64,000 nt of DNA from Arthrobacter sp. DWC3 (GTDB lineage Bacteria; Actinomycetota; Actinomycetes; Actinomycetales; Micrococcaceae), in NCBI RefSeq assembly GCF_002929375.1, contig NZ_PJIP01000001.1:543895-607894 (forward strand), written 5' to 3'. Position 1 is the stretch's first letter; the number at the start of each line of letters is the position of its first letter. The position numbers and the translations under genes were made by a program. Under the pieces are notes generated by a model. That model searched no databases. It was not told where the DNA came from and saw nothing but the letters and a program-made list of their open reading frames with translations. Positions 13,767 through 22,754 of this stretch are shown piece by piece.

Positions 13767-15403
13767 TGCCCACACCCCTGTCCACCGCCGCGACCCGCCT
13801 CGGCGACGCCGTGAAGAGCTTCACCATCGCCCAGCGCACCATCGCCCTCATCGGCGTCGCCGTGCTCGTGCTCGGCGGGATCGCGCTCACGTCCTGGCTC
13901 TCCAAGCCCTCCTACACGCCGCTCTTCTCCGGCCTGAGCGGCGAGGACGCCAGCACCATCGTCGACCAGCTGCAGACCGACGGCGTACCGTACGAGCTGA
14001 CCCAGGGCGGCGGCACCATCCTCGTGCCCGAGAGCGCCGTGTACGACCAGCGGATCAAGGCAGCCTCCGCGGGCCTGCCGTCGTCGTCCACCGCGGGCTA
14101 CTCCCTGCTGGACGACATGGGGGTCACGTCCTCGGAGTTCCAGCAGTCCACCACCTACAAGCGCGCCCTCGAGGGCGAGCTCGCCGCGACGGTGTCCGCG
14201 ATCGACGGCGTCAAGGCCGCCACGGTGCGCCTCGCGATCCCCGAGGACACGGTGTTCGTCGCGGAGCAGGGCAAGCCGACCGCGTCGGTCTTCGTCGAGA
14301 CCAACCCCGGCTCCACGCTCTCGAGCGACCAGGTGCAGGCCATCACCCACCTGACGTCCGCCTCGATCGACCGCATGGACGCGGCGGACGTCGCCGTCAT
14401 CGATGCCGAGGGCCGCGTGCTCTCAGCCGTCGGTGTCGGCGCCACCGGGGGTGCGGACCAGCAGGCCTCCGACTACGAGGAGCGCATCCGGGCGTCCGTG
14501 CAGGCGATGCTGGACCGTGTGGTCGGAGCGGGCAACGCCACCGTCGCCGTCGCCGCGGACATGAAGCTCGCGAGCGCGGAACGGGTCGAGGAGAGCTTCA
14601 CGACGCCGGACAACGCGCCGGCCCTCAACGAGTCCACCACCACCGAGGCCTACGAGGGCGCCGGTGGAGGGAACGCGGGTATCCTCGGGCCGGACAACGT
14701 GGCTGTCCCCGAAGGTGGTGCGAACGGCGACGGCACCTTCAACTCGGAGACCAGCACGCGCAACAACGCCGTGAACAAGACCACCGAGTCCACCACCGTG
14801 CCGGCCGGCGGCATCAACCGTCAGACCATCTCCGTCGCCGTGAACCAGGGTGCCACGGCCAACATGGACGTCACGGCCCTGACGGCGCTCGTCTCCAGCG
14901 CAGCCGGTATCGACGCCGCCCGCGGGGACGTGGTGACGGTCGAGGAACTGCCGTTCAACGAGGCGGGTGCCGATGCCGCGGCGGAGGCCCTCGCCGAGGC
15001 GGAGGCCGCACAGGCGGAGCAGCAGCGGGCGGACCTCATCCGCACGCTCTCCATCGTCGCGGCCATCATCCTCGTCGCCATCGTCGCGCTCATCGTGTAC
15101 GCCCGCCGCTCCCGGCGCCAGCGGCGCGAGCCCCTCGACCTCGGTGAACTGCAGGGCGTCTACCCGGCGATCCCGGGCCCCAGCACGCCGGCCCTCGATC
15201 CGGCGATCGTGCTGCCCCCGCTGGAGCCCGCCCCGAACACCACCACCATCGACGTCGCCGCGGTGCAGAGCGCCCTGGCGGCGCAGTCGGCCGAATCCGA
15301 GCTGGACCGCATGCGCGCCGACATCGACGCCCTTGCCACGCAGGATCCGGCGAAGACGGCCGAGTTCCTGCGCAGCATGATGGATGACAGGCAGAGCGTA
15401 TGA
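13766..15403 (+). CDS. fliF: Flagellar MS-ring protein FliF
   Basis: FliF forms the membrane-embedded MS ring that houses the export gate. The 545-residue protein has transmembrane helices at about residues 25-43 and 423-446. Between them are ring-building motifs (YTPLFSGLSGEDASTIVDQL; RALEGELAATVSAIDGVKAA). The cytoplasmic C-terminal tail binds FliG. Ser/Thr/Asn/Gly-rich sequence (about 270-350) forms the expected periplasmic insertion. It overlaps fliG by 4 bp. Confidence 0.95.
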   Translation: MPTPLSTAATRLGDAVKSFTIAQRTIALIGVAVLVLGGIALTSWLSKPSYTPLFSGLSGEDASTIVDQLQTDGVPYELTQGGGTILVPESAVYDQRIKAASAGLPSSSTAGYSLLDDMGVTSSEFQQSTTYKRALEGELAATVSAIDGVKAATVRLAIPEDTVFVAEQGKPTASVFVETNPGSTLSSDQVQAITHLTSASIDRMDAADVAVIDAEGRVLSAVGVGATGGADQQASDYEERIRASVQAMLDRVVGAGNATVAVAADMKLASAERVEESFTTPDNAPALNESTTTEAYEGAGGGNAGILGPDNVAVPEGGANGDGTFNSETSTRNNAVNKTTESTTVPAGGINRQTISVAVNQGATANMDVTALTALVSSAAGIDAARGDVVTVEELPFNEAGADAAAEALAEAEAAQAEQQRADLIRTLSIVAAIILVAIVALIVYARRSRRQRREPLDLGELQGVYPAIPGPSTPALDPAIVLPPLEPAPNTTTIDVAAVQSALAAQSAESELDRMRADIDALATQDPAKTAEFLRSMMDDRQSV

Positions 15404-16416
15404 GTGCCGTGCGCGCCGTCAGCGGTACGCAGAAGGCCGCGATGGTCCTCATGCAGCTCGACCAGGCCCGGGCCGCCGAGATCCTCAAGCAACTGTCGGA
15501 GGCGGAGGCCGAGGAGATCGTCGCGGAGATCGTGCGGCTGCGCCGCGTCGAACCGGCCGCGGCCGAGGAGGCGCTCGCGGAGTTCCATGAACTGACCACC
15601 AGCGGACGACGCCGCACCCGCGGCGGTATGGACGTGGCCGTCGGGCTCCTCGAGTCCTCCTTCGGCGCCGAACGCGCCGCCGGCGTCGTCGGGCGCCTGG
15701 CCTCGACCGTGGCCGGCAAATCCTTCGACTTCCTCGACACCGTGGATCCCGGCCAGATCCAGACCGTCCTCGAACACGAGCTGCCGCAGACCATCGCCCT
15801 CGTCCTCGCTCACCTGAAGCCCGAGCGCGCCTCGACGGTCCTCTCCAGGTTCGCTCCGCACACCCGGACCGACGTCGCGCAGTGCATCGCGACCATGGGA
15901 TCGGCAACACCGGAGGCCGTGTCCATCGTCGCCGACACCATCAGGATCAGGGCGGGCGCCGTCGCCGCACCCCACCGGGGAGCCTCGGCGATCGGCGGTA
16001 TCCAACCGCTCGTCGACATCATCAACCGGGCGGATGTCAGCACGGAGCGCGAGCTGCTCGACGGGCTCGAGGACCGCGACCCGGTTCTCGCCGAAGAGGT
16101 GCGCGCTCGCATGCTGACCTTCGCGGACATCGTCAACTTCGAACGCCGCGACGTCCAGCAGGTGCTCCGCGGCATCGACTCCGCCGTCCTCGCGCTCGCC
16201 ATGAAGGGTGCCGCCGAGGCCGTGATCACCGTGATCCGCGCTAACGTCTCCGAACGCAACAGGGAGATCCTCGACGACGAGATCCGCACCCTGGGACCCG
16301 TGCGGATGTCGCAGGTGGAGGAGGCCCGCGCCGAGGTGGTGCGCGCCATCCGCGACCTCGAGGCGCAGGGCACCATCACCATCATGCGCGGCGAGGAGGA
16401 CGAGCTTGTCGACTGA
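15400..16416 (+). CDS. fliG: Flagellar motor switch protein FliG
   Basis: FliG is the rotor protein that interacts with MotA. The 338-residue protein has the three-domain layout, with an EHELPQ motif (matching EHPQ) in the middle domain and a C-terminal domain rich in charged residues (ANVSERNREILDDEIRTLG), where torque is generated. It starts inside the fliF stop (ATGA) and ends inside the fliH start. Confidence 0.95.
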   Translation: MSAVRAVSGTQKAAMVLMQLDQARAAEILKQLSEAEAEEIVAEIVRLRRVEPAAAEEALAEFHELTTSGRRRTRGGMDVAVGLLESSFGAERAAGVVGRLASTVAGKSFDFLDTVDPGQIQTVLEHELPQTIALVLAHLKPERASTVLSRFAPHTRTDVAQCIATMGSATPEAVSIVADTIRIRAGAVAAPHRGASAIGGIQPLVDIINRADVSTERELLDGLEDRDPVLAEEVRARMLTFADIVNFERRDVQQVLRGIDSAVLALAMKGAAEAVITVIRANVSERNREILDDEIRTLGPVRMSQVEEARAEVVRAIRDLEAQGTITIMRGEEDELVD

Positions 16417-17008
16417 CGCCCTCACCCCGATCTCCTTCCCGCACCTCGGTCCGGGTTCCGGCAGGGCGGCCCTGGACGCCGCCTTCGCGCAGGGGCATGC
16501 CGCCGGGTACGCCGACGGGCTCCTCCTCGCGCGGGCCGAACTCGAGGAGCACCGCGCACGGCTCGACGCCGAGCACGCCGCCGCCCGCGCCCGTGGGGAC
16601 GCGCTCCTCGCCCAGCAGCTCGGGGTGCTCGAAGCCGCTGCGCGCGCTCTCGAGGCGCGCACCGCGCCGGTCCTCGAGCAGGCCCGCTCGCGCATCCTCG
16701 ACGCCGCTCTCTCCATCACGGAGGCCCTGGTCGGGCACGCGCTGGAGGACGGCCCCTCCTCGGCACGCGCCGCCGTGGTGCGTGCCCTCACGGCGGCGGA
16801 CGGCGACGAGGTCCGTGCGGTCCGGCTGCATCCCGCCGACCTCGACGTGCTGGGAACCGATGCGGTCCCCGCCGGCGTCGTCCTCCTCCCCGACGCGACA
16901 CTGCGCCGGGGCGACGCCGTCGCGGAATGCCCGAACGGCTCCATCGACGCGCGTATCGGAACGGCGCTCGAGAGGGTCCGTGCTGCACTGGCTGGGGGCG
17001 CGGCATGA
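16406..17008 (+). CDS. fliH: Flagellar export ATPase regulator FliH
   Basis: FliH binds and regulates the FliI ATPase and docks it at the export gate. The 200-residue protein carries a Gly/Ala-rich start (AFAQGHAAGYADGLLLARAE), the GxxxG-type N-terminal feature of FliH, then a long coiled coil and a globular C-terminal domain. It begins with TTG at 16406, 11 nt inside fliG. Order fliG-fliH-fliI-fliJ supports the call. Confidence 0.88.
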   Translation: MSTDALTPISFPHLGPGSGRAALDAAFAQGHAAGYADGLLLARAELEEHRARLDAEHAAARARGDALLAQQLGVLEAAARALEARTAPVLEQARSRILDAALSITEALVGHALEDGPSSARAAVVRALTAADGDEVRAVRLHPADLDVLGTDAVPAGVVLLPDATLRRGDAVAECPNGSIDARIGTALERVRAALAGGAA

Positions 17009-18321
17009 CACTCACTTTCGACGAGACGATCAGGCTCGCCGCCACAACGGCGGCACCCCAGCGCGTGGGCCGCGTGGCGTCCGTCGTCGGCCTCGGGGTG
17101 GACGTGGTCGGTCTGGACTGCGCCATCGGTGACCTCGTGACCATCGGCGACGACGCCCCCGTGGACGCCGAGGTGGTCGCCGCCTCCCTGACCGGACTGC
17201 GCTGCATGCCCTACGCCCACCTCACCGGCATCCAGGCCGGTGCGCCCGTCCGCGCACAGGGGCGGCCGCTCCTGGTGCCGGCGGGCCCCGGACTGCTCGG
17301 CCGCGTGCTCGACGGCGTCGGACGGCCCATCGACGGGCGCGGACCTCTCCGCGACGTCTCCTGGGTGTCCCTGGACAACACGCCGCCCGCTGCGCTCGAG
17401 CGCACCCGCATCACCGAACCCCTGCAGCTCGGCGTCCGCGTGATGGACACGCTGACCACGGTGGGCCGAGGCCAGCGCATGGGCCTCTTCGCCGGGTCGG
17501 GCGTCGGCAAGTCCTCCCTGCTGTCGATGATCGCGCGCGGGACGGACGCCGCGGTGTCCGTGATCGCCCTCGTGGGGGAGCGGGGCCGGGAGGTCCGAGA
17601 GTTCCTCGAGGACGATCTCGGGCCGGAAGGCCTCGCCCGATCCATCGTGGTGGTCTCGACCTCCGACGAGCCGGCGCTCCTGCGCCTGCGCGCCGCGTTC
17701 GTCGCCACGCGGATCGCCGAGTCGTTCCGCGACGCCGGCGCGGACGTCATGCTCATGATGGACTCGCTGACGCGTGTGGCCATGGCGCAGCGGGAAATCG
17801 GTCTCAGCGTCGGCGAGCCCCCCGCCACGCGCGGGTATCCGCCGTCGACCTTCTCGCTGCTCGCCCAGCTCCTCGAACGGGCAGGCACGGGAGCCACCGG
17901 GTCCGTGACCGGCATGTACACCGTGCTGGTGGACGGCGACGACCACAACGAACCGGTGGCGGACGCCGCGCGCTCCATCCTCGACGGCCACGTGGTGCTC
18001 GACCGCAAGCTGGCAGTCGCGGGGCACTTCCCGTCGATCGACCCGCTCGCATCGATCTCCCGGGTGGCCTCGCGCGTGACCACCCGGGACCAGGCTGCGA
18101 CCGCCGCCGTGCTCCGCCGCGCCCTCGCCGCGCGGAAAGCCGCGCAGGACCTCATCGACGTCGGCGCCTACTCCCGCGGCTCCAACCGGCTCGTGGACGC
18201 AGTGGTGGACCACGAGCCGGCCGTGAACGCGTTCCTGCAGCAACGCATGGACGAGCAGACCCCGTTCGACGACGCCTGGAACCGGCTCGCCCACCTCACA
18301 GCATCGATGGGAATCTCCTGA
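17005..18321 (+). CDS. fliI: Flagellum-specific ATPase FliI
   Basis: FliI is the type III export ATPase related to the F1 beta subunit. The ATG at 17005 overlaps the fliH stop (ATGA) and gives 438 residues. The P-loop GLFAGSGVGKSSL lies at about residues 158-170, Walker B is VMLMMDSLTRVAMAQ, and GEPPATRGYPPSTF is the conserved ATPase segment. Confidence 0.96.
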   Translation: MTLTFDETIRLAATTAAPQRVGRVASVVGLGVDVVGLDCAIGDLVTIGDDAPVDAEVVAASLTGLRCMPYAHLTGIQAGAPVRAQGRPLLVPAGPGLLGRVLDGVGRPIDGRGPLRDVSWVSLDNTPPAALERTRITEPLQLGVRVMDTLTTVGRGQRMGLFAGSGVGKSSLLSMIARGTDAAVSVIALVGERGREVREFLEDDLGPEGLARSIVVVSTSDEPALLRLRAAFVATRIAESFRDAGADVMLMMDSLTRVAMAQREIGLSVGEPPATRGYPPSTFSLLAQLLERAGTGATGSVTGMYTVLVDGDDHNEPVADAARSILDGHVVLDRKLAVAGHFPSIDPLASISRVASRVTTRDQAATAAVLRRALAARKAAQDLIDVGAYSRGSNRLVDAVVDHEPAVNAFLQQRMDEQTPFDDAWNRLAHLTASMGIS

Positions 18322-18755
18322 TGGCACGACAGTTCCCCCTTGCGGGCCTGCTCCGGCTGAAGCAACTCCGCGAGGACGAGGCCGCGGGCACGCTCTCCGC
18401 CGCGAACGAGCGGCTGCGCGCATCGAGGGCCCGGACCGACGGCGTCAGCGAGGCCCTCGAGGGTACCGATCTCGACCCGGCAGGGTCGGCGTCGCTGTAT
18501 GCGGTGGCAGCGGCCCGGGCCTCGGCCCGGAGCATGCTCGCCGACTTGCACGCGCTCGAGGCCCGGCTGCGGGCGGAGCAGGAACACGCGCAGATCGTCT
18601 ACCGGGGTGCGCGGGCCGACACCAAGGGCCTCGAGAAGCTCGAGACCCGGCACGCCGAGGGCGAGGCGAGGGCGCTGCTCGGCGCCGACCAGCGGATCCT
18701 CGACGAGATCGCCTCCACCGGCAGGCTCCAGCACACAGCGAAAGACAGGGCATGA
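18321..18755 (+). CDS. fliJ: Flagellar export protein FliJ
   Basis: FliJ is the coiled-coil stalk of the FliI hexamer. The 144-residue protein is almost entirely helical with high Ala/Arg/Glu (FPLAGLLRLKQLREDEAAGT at the N-terminus is typical). It overlaps fliI by 1 bp and the next gene by 4 bp. Sequence conservation in this family is low, so position is part of the evidence. Confidence 0.87.
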   Translation: MARQFPLAGLLRLKQLREDEAAGTLSAANERLRASRARTDGVSEALEGTDLDPAGSASLYAVAAARASARSMLADLHALEARLRAEQEHAQIVYRGARADTKGLEKLETRHAEGEARALLGADQRILDEIASTGRLQHTAKDRA

Positions 18756-19528
18756 CCATCACCGACGCGGTAGGCCGCATCCAGCAGATCCAGTCCACCC
18801 TCACCATGCTCACGGCTCCGGCCGCACGGGCTGCGGCCGGCAGCTCGTCCACGACGGCAGCCGGCTCCTCCGCGACGACGGCCGCTTCCCCTGCGACACC
18901 GGGCGCGTCCGCGAATCTCTTCGCCGACGCGCTCGCCGGTGCCGCCGGTGCCGCGGAGCCCGTTGTGGCACCCGGCGTGTCGGTGGCACCGAGCACTCCC
19001 GCCCCGGTCTCCGGTGACACGCCCGTTCCCGTGCCGGCCTCGGGTGATGCGGCCCGGCTCATCGAGGCCGCACGTTCGTACGAGGGCATCCCCTATGTGT
19101 GGGGAGGCACCGACCCGGCCACGGGCCTCGACTGCTCGGGCTTCGTGCAGCGCGCCTATGCGGACGTCGGTATCCAGCTGCCGCGCGTCACGTGGGACCA
19201 GATGAACGCCGGGAGCCACGTCCCGTCGCTCGCCGAAGCGCAGCCCGGGGACCTGCTGTTCAGCCATGACGGCGGGCACGTGTCCATGTACCTCGGCGGT
19301 GGCAAGGCGATCGACGCGCCTCAGCCGGGCCAGACCGTCGCCGTCCGTGACATGTGGGAGACCGACGCGAACATCACCACCATCCGCCGCATCCTGCCGG
19401 CAGCCCCGGCGGGGGCTGCATCCACCGCCCCCGCGGCCGAGCCGTCCGTGTCGCCGTCGACCGCTGCGGGCTCGGCCGATTCGGCATACGCAGCACAGGC
19501 GGCCTTCCTCGCGAGCATGGCCCGATGA
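18752..19528 (+). CDS. NlpC/P60 (C40) peptidase inside the flagellar operon
   Basis: The 258-residue protein has a C-terminal NlpC/P60 domain (about residues 105-215) with Cys in GLDCSGFVQRAY, His in HDGGHVSMYLGGG and a third polar position near KAIDAPQPG. Members cut peptidoglycan stem peptides. The N-terminus (MTITDAVGRIQQIQSTLTML) is an amphipathic helix, not a secretion signal, and is followed by an Ala/Ser/Thr/Pro linker. Another low-complexity segment ends the protein. It overlaps fliJ and fliK by 4 bp each. It may be exported through the flagellar channel to open the wall for the rod, taking the place of the muramidase part of FlgJ; this role is inferred. Confidence 0.85.
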   Translation: MTITDAVGRIQQIQSTLTMLTAPAARAAAGSSSTTAAGSSATTAASPATPGASANLFADALAGAAGAAEPVVAPGVSVAPSTPAPVSGDTPVPVPASGDAARLIEAARSYEGIPYVWGGTDPATGLDCSGFVQRAYADVGIQLPRVTWDQMNAGSHVPSLAEAQPGDLLFSHDGGHVSMYLGGGKAIDAPQPGQTVAVRDMWETDANITTIRRILPAAPAGAASTAPAAEPSVSPSTAAGSADSAYAAQAAFLASMAR

Positions 19529-21018
19529 GCCTCGTCCAGGGTTTCCCCGCCGCGGCCGCTCCGCGCGACACCCTGCGTTCCGTCCATCCCGGCCCCGAGA
19601 GCCGGGACGGCGCAGCAGCGTCGTCGCGCCCGGCGTCCCGGTCGGCATCGTCGTTCGGGGAGGCGTACCGCAGGCATGCGGAGCGCCCCGACCGTTCGTC
19701 GGACCGCCCGGGGTCGCTCGGCGCCGGCCCGCGGGAATCTCCTGCCACGGAAGGCTCCACGGCGGCATCCGCCTCCGCCGGGGAGCCGGCGCCTGCTCCA
19801 GGTCGCATCGCATCTCCGGAGGCGCGGATGCTCGTCGGTGACGTCCCGCCCACGGCACCTGCTGTCCCGGCCGCCGATGCCGTAGCACGGACGGCCGCGG
19901 TGACAATCGCTGCCGGCACCGATCCTGTCGGCCCCGGTCCTGCCGAACCCGACCCGGTAGACCTCGATCAGGCAGGCCCCGGTCCTGCCGGTCCAGCGGG
20001 GGTCCCGACGTTCTCGGCGGCACCGGCTGTCGCGACGGGGACGGCGGAAGCGACCGTCCCGGGTACGCAGGTCCTGGCGCCCGACGCGACGGGTCCGGGA
20101 CCGGAAGCCGGAGAGGGCGACGCCGCCCCGGTGGACGCGCCGACAGGAGCGGACACGCCGACTCGTTCAGACCTGTCGACGGGAGCGGACACAGCAACTC
20201 GCGTGGCCACTGCGATCGGCGCAGGCGCGCCGACGGGAGCGGACACGCCCCCGCGCGTCGACACGTCGGTCGGAGCGGTCACGCCGCCAGCGGCAGGTGC
20301 CGACGTCGCCAATTCCCCGTCGGTGACCGGCACGCCTCCTGCCGCCGGCGCGGAAGGACAGGCCGAGGCCGGACCGACCGGGGCGGCGACGCTTGCGGAG
20401 CCCGCCCTTCCGACGATTCCCGCCGCACCCACGGCCGGATCTTCCGCACCCACGGCCGGATCCCCCACCCCCTCGGCCACACCCTCCGGCCCGGTCGACA
20501 CATCCCTGCTTCTTCCGGCCGTGCGAACCGATCTGCCCGTGCAGCAGGTTCCCCCGGCCGTGGTCGCTCCCGCGGACACCCTCGTACCCGCGCGCCATGG
20601 CACCGCGCCCCTGCCCCAGCAGCTCGGCGGCCCCGCCTTCGCGCTCGCGCGGACGGCGGCGGCCGCGCCGGGAGGGACGAGCACCATCACCGTCACCGTC
20701 GCGCCGGAGGATCTGGGCCCCATCACCATCCGTGCGAGCCTGTCCCCGGACGGAGCGCGGATCGAATTCTTCTCGGCCACCGACGGCGGGCGCGAGGCCC
20801 TCCGGCAGGCGCTGCCGGAGCTGCGCCGCGAGGCGTCGTCGTCGGGCCTGTCCGCGTCACTCGACCTCGGGACCGGCACCCCGGACGATTCGCGGGACGG
20901 CCCGCGGGACCACCACCCTGGGCGCGACCGGGTGCCCGAGAACCGGCCGGTGCCGGCTCCGGTCTCCTGGACCGCCCGCCCGGCTCCGGGCACCTCGACC
21001 CTCGACCTCTTCGCCTGA
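19525..21018 (+). CDS. fliK: Flagellar hook-length control protein FliK
   Basis: FliK is the molecular ruler that stops hook growth and switches export specificity. The ATG at 19525 overlaps the previous stop (ATGA) and gives 497 residues. Residues 1-370 are Pro/Ala/Thr/Gly-rich low complexity with degenerate repeats, suiting an extended ruler. The C-terminal domain (about 385-470) has the conserved FliK core (TITVTVAPEDLGPITIRASL and REALRQALPELRREA). The gene order fliK-flgD-flgE supports this. Confidence 0.9.
   Translation: MSLVQGFPAAAAPRDTLRSVHPGPESRDGAAASSRPASRSASSFGEAYRRHAERPDRSSDRPGSLGAGPRESPATEGSTAASASAGEPAPAPGRIASPEARMLVGDVPPTAPAVPAADAVARTAAVTIAAGTDPVGPGPAEPDPVDLDQAGPGPAGPAGVPTFSAAPAVATGTAEATVPGTQVLAPDATGPGPEAGEGDAAPVDAPTGADTPTRSDLSTGADTATRVATAIGAGAPTGADTPPRVDTSVGAVTPPAAGADVANSPSVTGTPPAAGAEGQAEAGPTGAATLAEPALPTIPAAPTAGSSAPTAGSPTPSATPSGPVDTSLLLPAVRTDLPVQQVPPAVVAPADTLVPARHGTAPLPQQLGGPAFALARTAAAAPGGTSTITVTVAPEDLGPITIRASLSPDGARIEFFSATDGGREALRQALPELRREASSSGLSASLDLGTGTPDDSRDGPRDHHPGRDRVPENRPVPAPVSWTARPAPGTSTLDLFA
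20141..20283 (+). repeat. Degenerate repeats in fliK (PTGADTPTR type)
   Basis: Four imperfect copies of about 15-20 bp around (g)acgggagcggacac encode PTGADTP-like units of the FliK ruler region. A separate direct repeat of cacccacggccggatc follows near 20430-20462. Copy-number change here would alter ruler length in frame. Confidence 0.55.
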
Positions 21019-21034
21019 CCCCGGAAGGACAGCC

Positions 21035-21466
21035 ATGCCCATAGATCCGGTCGCGTCCGCGACCTTCGCCCCCACCGTGACACCCGCCGCCGGCGCCAAG
21101 AAGCAGGCCATGGACTCCGAGGTGTTCATGTCGCTGCTCGTGAACCAGCTGCGCAACCAGGACCCCAGCGCGCCCATGGACACCAACCAGATGATCTCCC
21201 AGACCACGCAGCTGGCCATGATGGAGAAGATCACGCAGATGACGGGCCTCAGCGAGGAGAACTTCCACCTCCAGATGCGCTCCTCCGCGGCCGCGCTCCT
21301 CGGCAACGAGGTCTCCTATACAGGAGCCGACGGCGCCGAGACCCGCGGTCTCGCAACCGCCGTCTCCTACAGCGGCCCCGTGCCCACCGTCACCATCGGC
21401 GGCAGGAGCATCGCCCTCGACCTCGTGTCCGGCGTCGGCAGCCTGCCGGCCACGTCCGCAGTCTGA
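21035..21466 (+). CDS. flgD: Flagellar hook-capping protein FlgD
   Basis: FlgD caps the growing hook. The ATG at 21035 has GGAAGG upstream and gives 143 residues with the family motif MDSEVFMSLLVNQLRNQDPS and then DTNQMISQTTQLAMMEKI. The C-terminal beta domain is shorter than in enterobacteria. An upstream in-frame extension overlaps fliK and is rejected. It is 16 bp after fliK and 40 bp before flgE. Confidence 0.94.
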   Translation: MPIDPVASATFAPTVTPAAGAKKQAMDSEVFMSLLVNQLRNQDPSAPMDTNQMISQTTQLAMMEKITQMTGLSEENFHLQMRSSAAALLGNEVSYTGADGAETRGLATAVSYSGPVPTVTIGGRSIALDLVSGVGSLPATSAV

Positions 21467-21506
21467 TCCGAAGAACTCCCGTCCCTCCGTACCGAAAGGC
21501 ACCACC

Positions 21507-22679
21507 ATGCTTCGCTCGCTCTACTCCGGCATCTCGGGGCTCCGCTCCCACCAGACCATGCTCGACGTCACCGGCAACAACATCGCCAACGTCAACACCA
21601 CGGGATTCAAGGCATCCGCCGCGCAGTTCCAGGACACGCTGTCCCAGCTGACACAGGGCGCGGGCGCGCCGCAGGAAGCCCTCGGCGGCACCAATCCCGC
21701 CCAGGTGGGTCTCGGCGTGCAGGTGGCGGGCATCGTCACCAACTTCTCGCAGGGCTCCACCCAGGCGACGGGCCGGGCCACGGACATGATGATCAACGGT
21801 GACGGCTTCTTCATCACCCGCGCCGGCACCGAGACGCTCTACACGCGGGCCGGCTCGTTCTCGCCGGACGCCGAAGGGCGCCTCACCACACCCGACGGGT
21901 CGCTCGTCCAGGGCTGGCCCGCCGTCAACGGCGTCGTGCAGCAGGGCGGCGCCGTCGGTGACCTGCGGATGCCCAAGGGCGAGGTCTCCCCGGGTCAGGC
22001 GACGACGACGGCGCGCGTCACGGGCAACCTGCCCTCCGACGCGGCCGTGGGCACGCAGATCCTGCAGGAGAGGGAGATCTACGGTGCGGACGGCACGGCA
22101 CGTGACCTCACGCTGACCTTCACCCGTTCGGCCACGGGCTGGACCGTGACCGGTCAGGACGCGAACGGTGCCGCGGGCACCACGGAGCTCCTGCTCCCGA
22201 ACGGTCAGGCCGCGGCCGGTTCCTCGGTCGCAGTGGGTGGCGTGGCCGTGGACCTCTCGGCCGTCACGGGCTTCGCCCAGCTCAGGACCGTCTCGATCTC
22301 CGAACGGGACGGCCGCTCGGCCGGTACCCTCGAGTCCTTCACGGTGGGCCCGGACGGCACCCTGGTGGGCGCTTTCAGCAATGGCAGCCGCCAGGCCCTC
22401 GGCCGCGTGGCGCTCGCCGGCTTCGTGAACCCGGCGGGTCTGGAGAAGGCGGGCGGCTCGTCGTACCGCGCCACGGCGAACTCGGGCGTGGCGGAGATCG
22501 GCGCCGCCGATTCCAACGGGCTCGGATCGCTGGACACCGGCGCCCTCGAGATGTCGAACGTGGACCTGTCCCAGGAGTTCACCAACCTGATCGTGGCGCA
22601 GCGCGGCTTCCAGGCGAACGCCCGCATCATCACGACCTCCGACGAGGTGCTGCAGGAGCTCGCGAACCTGAAGCGCTAG
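21507..22679 (+). CDS. flgE: Flagellar hook protein FlgE
   Basis: FlgE is the hook subunit. The 390-residue protein has LDVTGNNIANVNTTGFKA at the N-terminus, the hook/basal-body motif, and the matching C-terminal helix NLIVAQRGFQANARIITTSD. It is the last gene before the map/HTH pair and is followed by strong hairpins, so the flgB operon probably ends here. Confidence 0.95.
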   Translation: MLRSLYSGISGLRSHQTMLDVTGNNIANVNTTGFKASAAQFQDTLSQLTQGAGAPQEALGGTNPAQVGLGVQVAGIVTNFSQGSTQATGRATDMMINGDGFFITRAGTETLYTRAGSFSPDAEGRLTTPDGSLVQGWPAVNGVVQQGGAVGDLRMPKGEVSPGQATTTARVTGNLPSDAAVGTQILQEREIYGADGTARDLTLTFTRSATGWTVTGQDANGAAGTTELLLPNGQAAAGSSVAVGGVAVDLSAVTGFAQLRTVSISERDGRSAGTLESFTVGPDGTLVGAFSNGSRQALGRVALAGFVNPAGLEKAGGSSYRATANSGVAEIGAADSNGLGSLDTGALEMSNVDLSQEFTNLIVAQRGFQANARIITTSDEVLQELANLKR

Positions 22680-22689
22680 GCGTCCCGGG

Positions 22690-22727
22690 TCCGGACGCCG
22701 GTCGGCTCGTGTCGACCGGCGTCCGGA
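22690..22727. terminator. Terminator hairpin after flgE (form 1)
   Basis: A perfect 15-bp stem (22690-22704 with 22713-22727) has an 8-nt loop. It lies between convergent flgE and map. Its right arm is shared with the next hairpin, so only one of the two can form at a time. Confidence 0.8.
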
Positions 22728-22748
22728 CGTCGGCACCCGACGTCCGGA
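22722..22748. terminator. Overlapping hairpin (form 2) between flgE and map
   Basis: A perfect 12-bp stem (22722-22733 with 22737-22748) closes a 3-nt loop. It overlaps form 1 by 6 nt. On the minus strand it comes first after map. Confidence 0.7.
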
Positions 22749-22754
22749 GCCTCC

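Noticed and set aside
15160-18423. A 1087-codon open frame on the minus strand
   Set aside because: It lies opposite fliF-fliG-fliH-fliI, whose motifs are clear. Long antisense frames are normal at this G+C, and its composition is that of a shadow frame.
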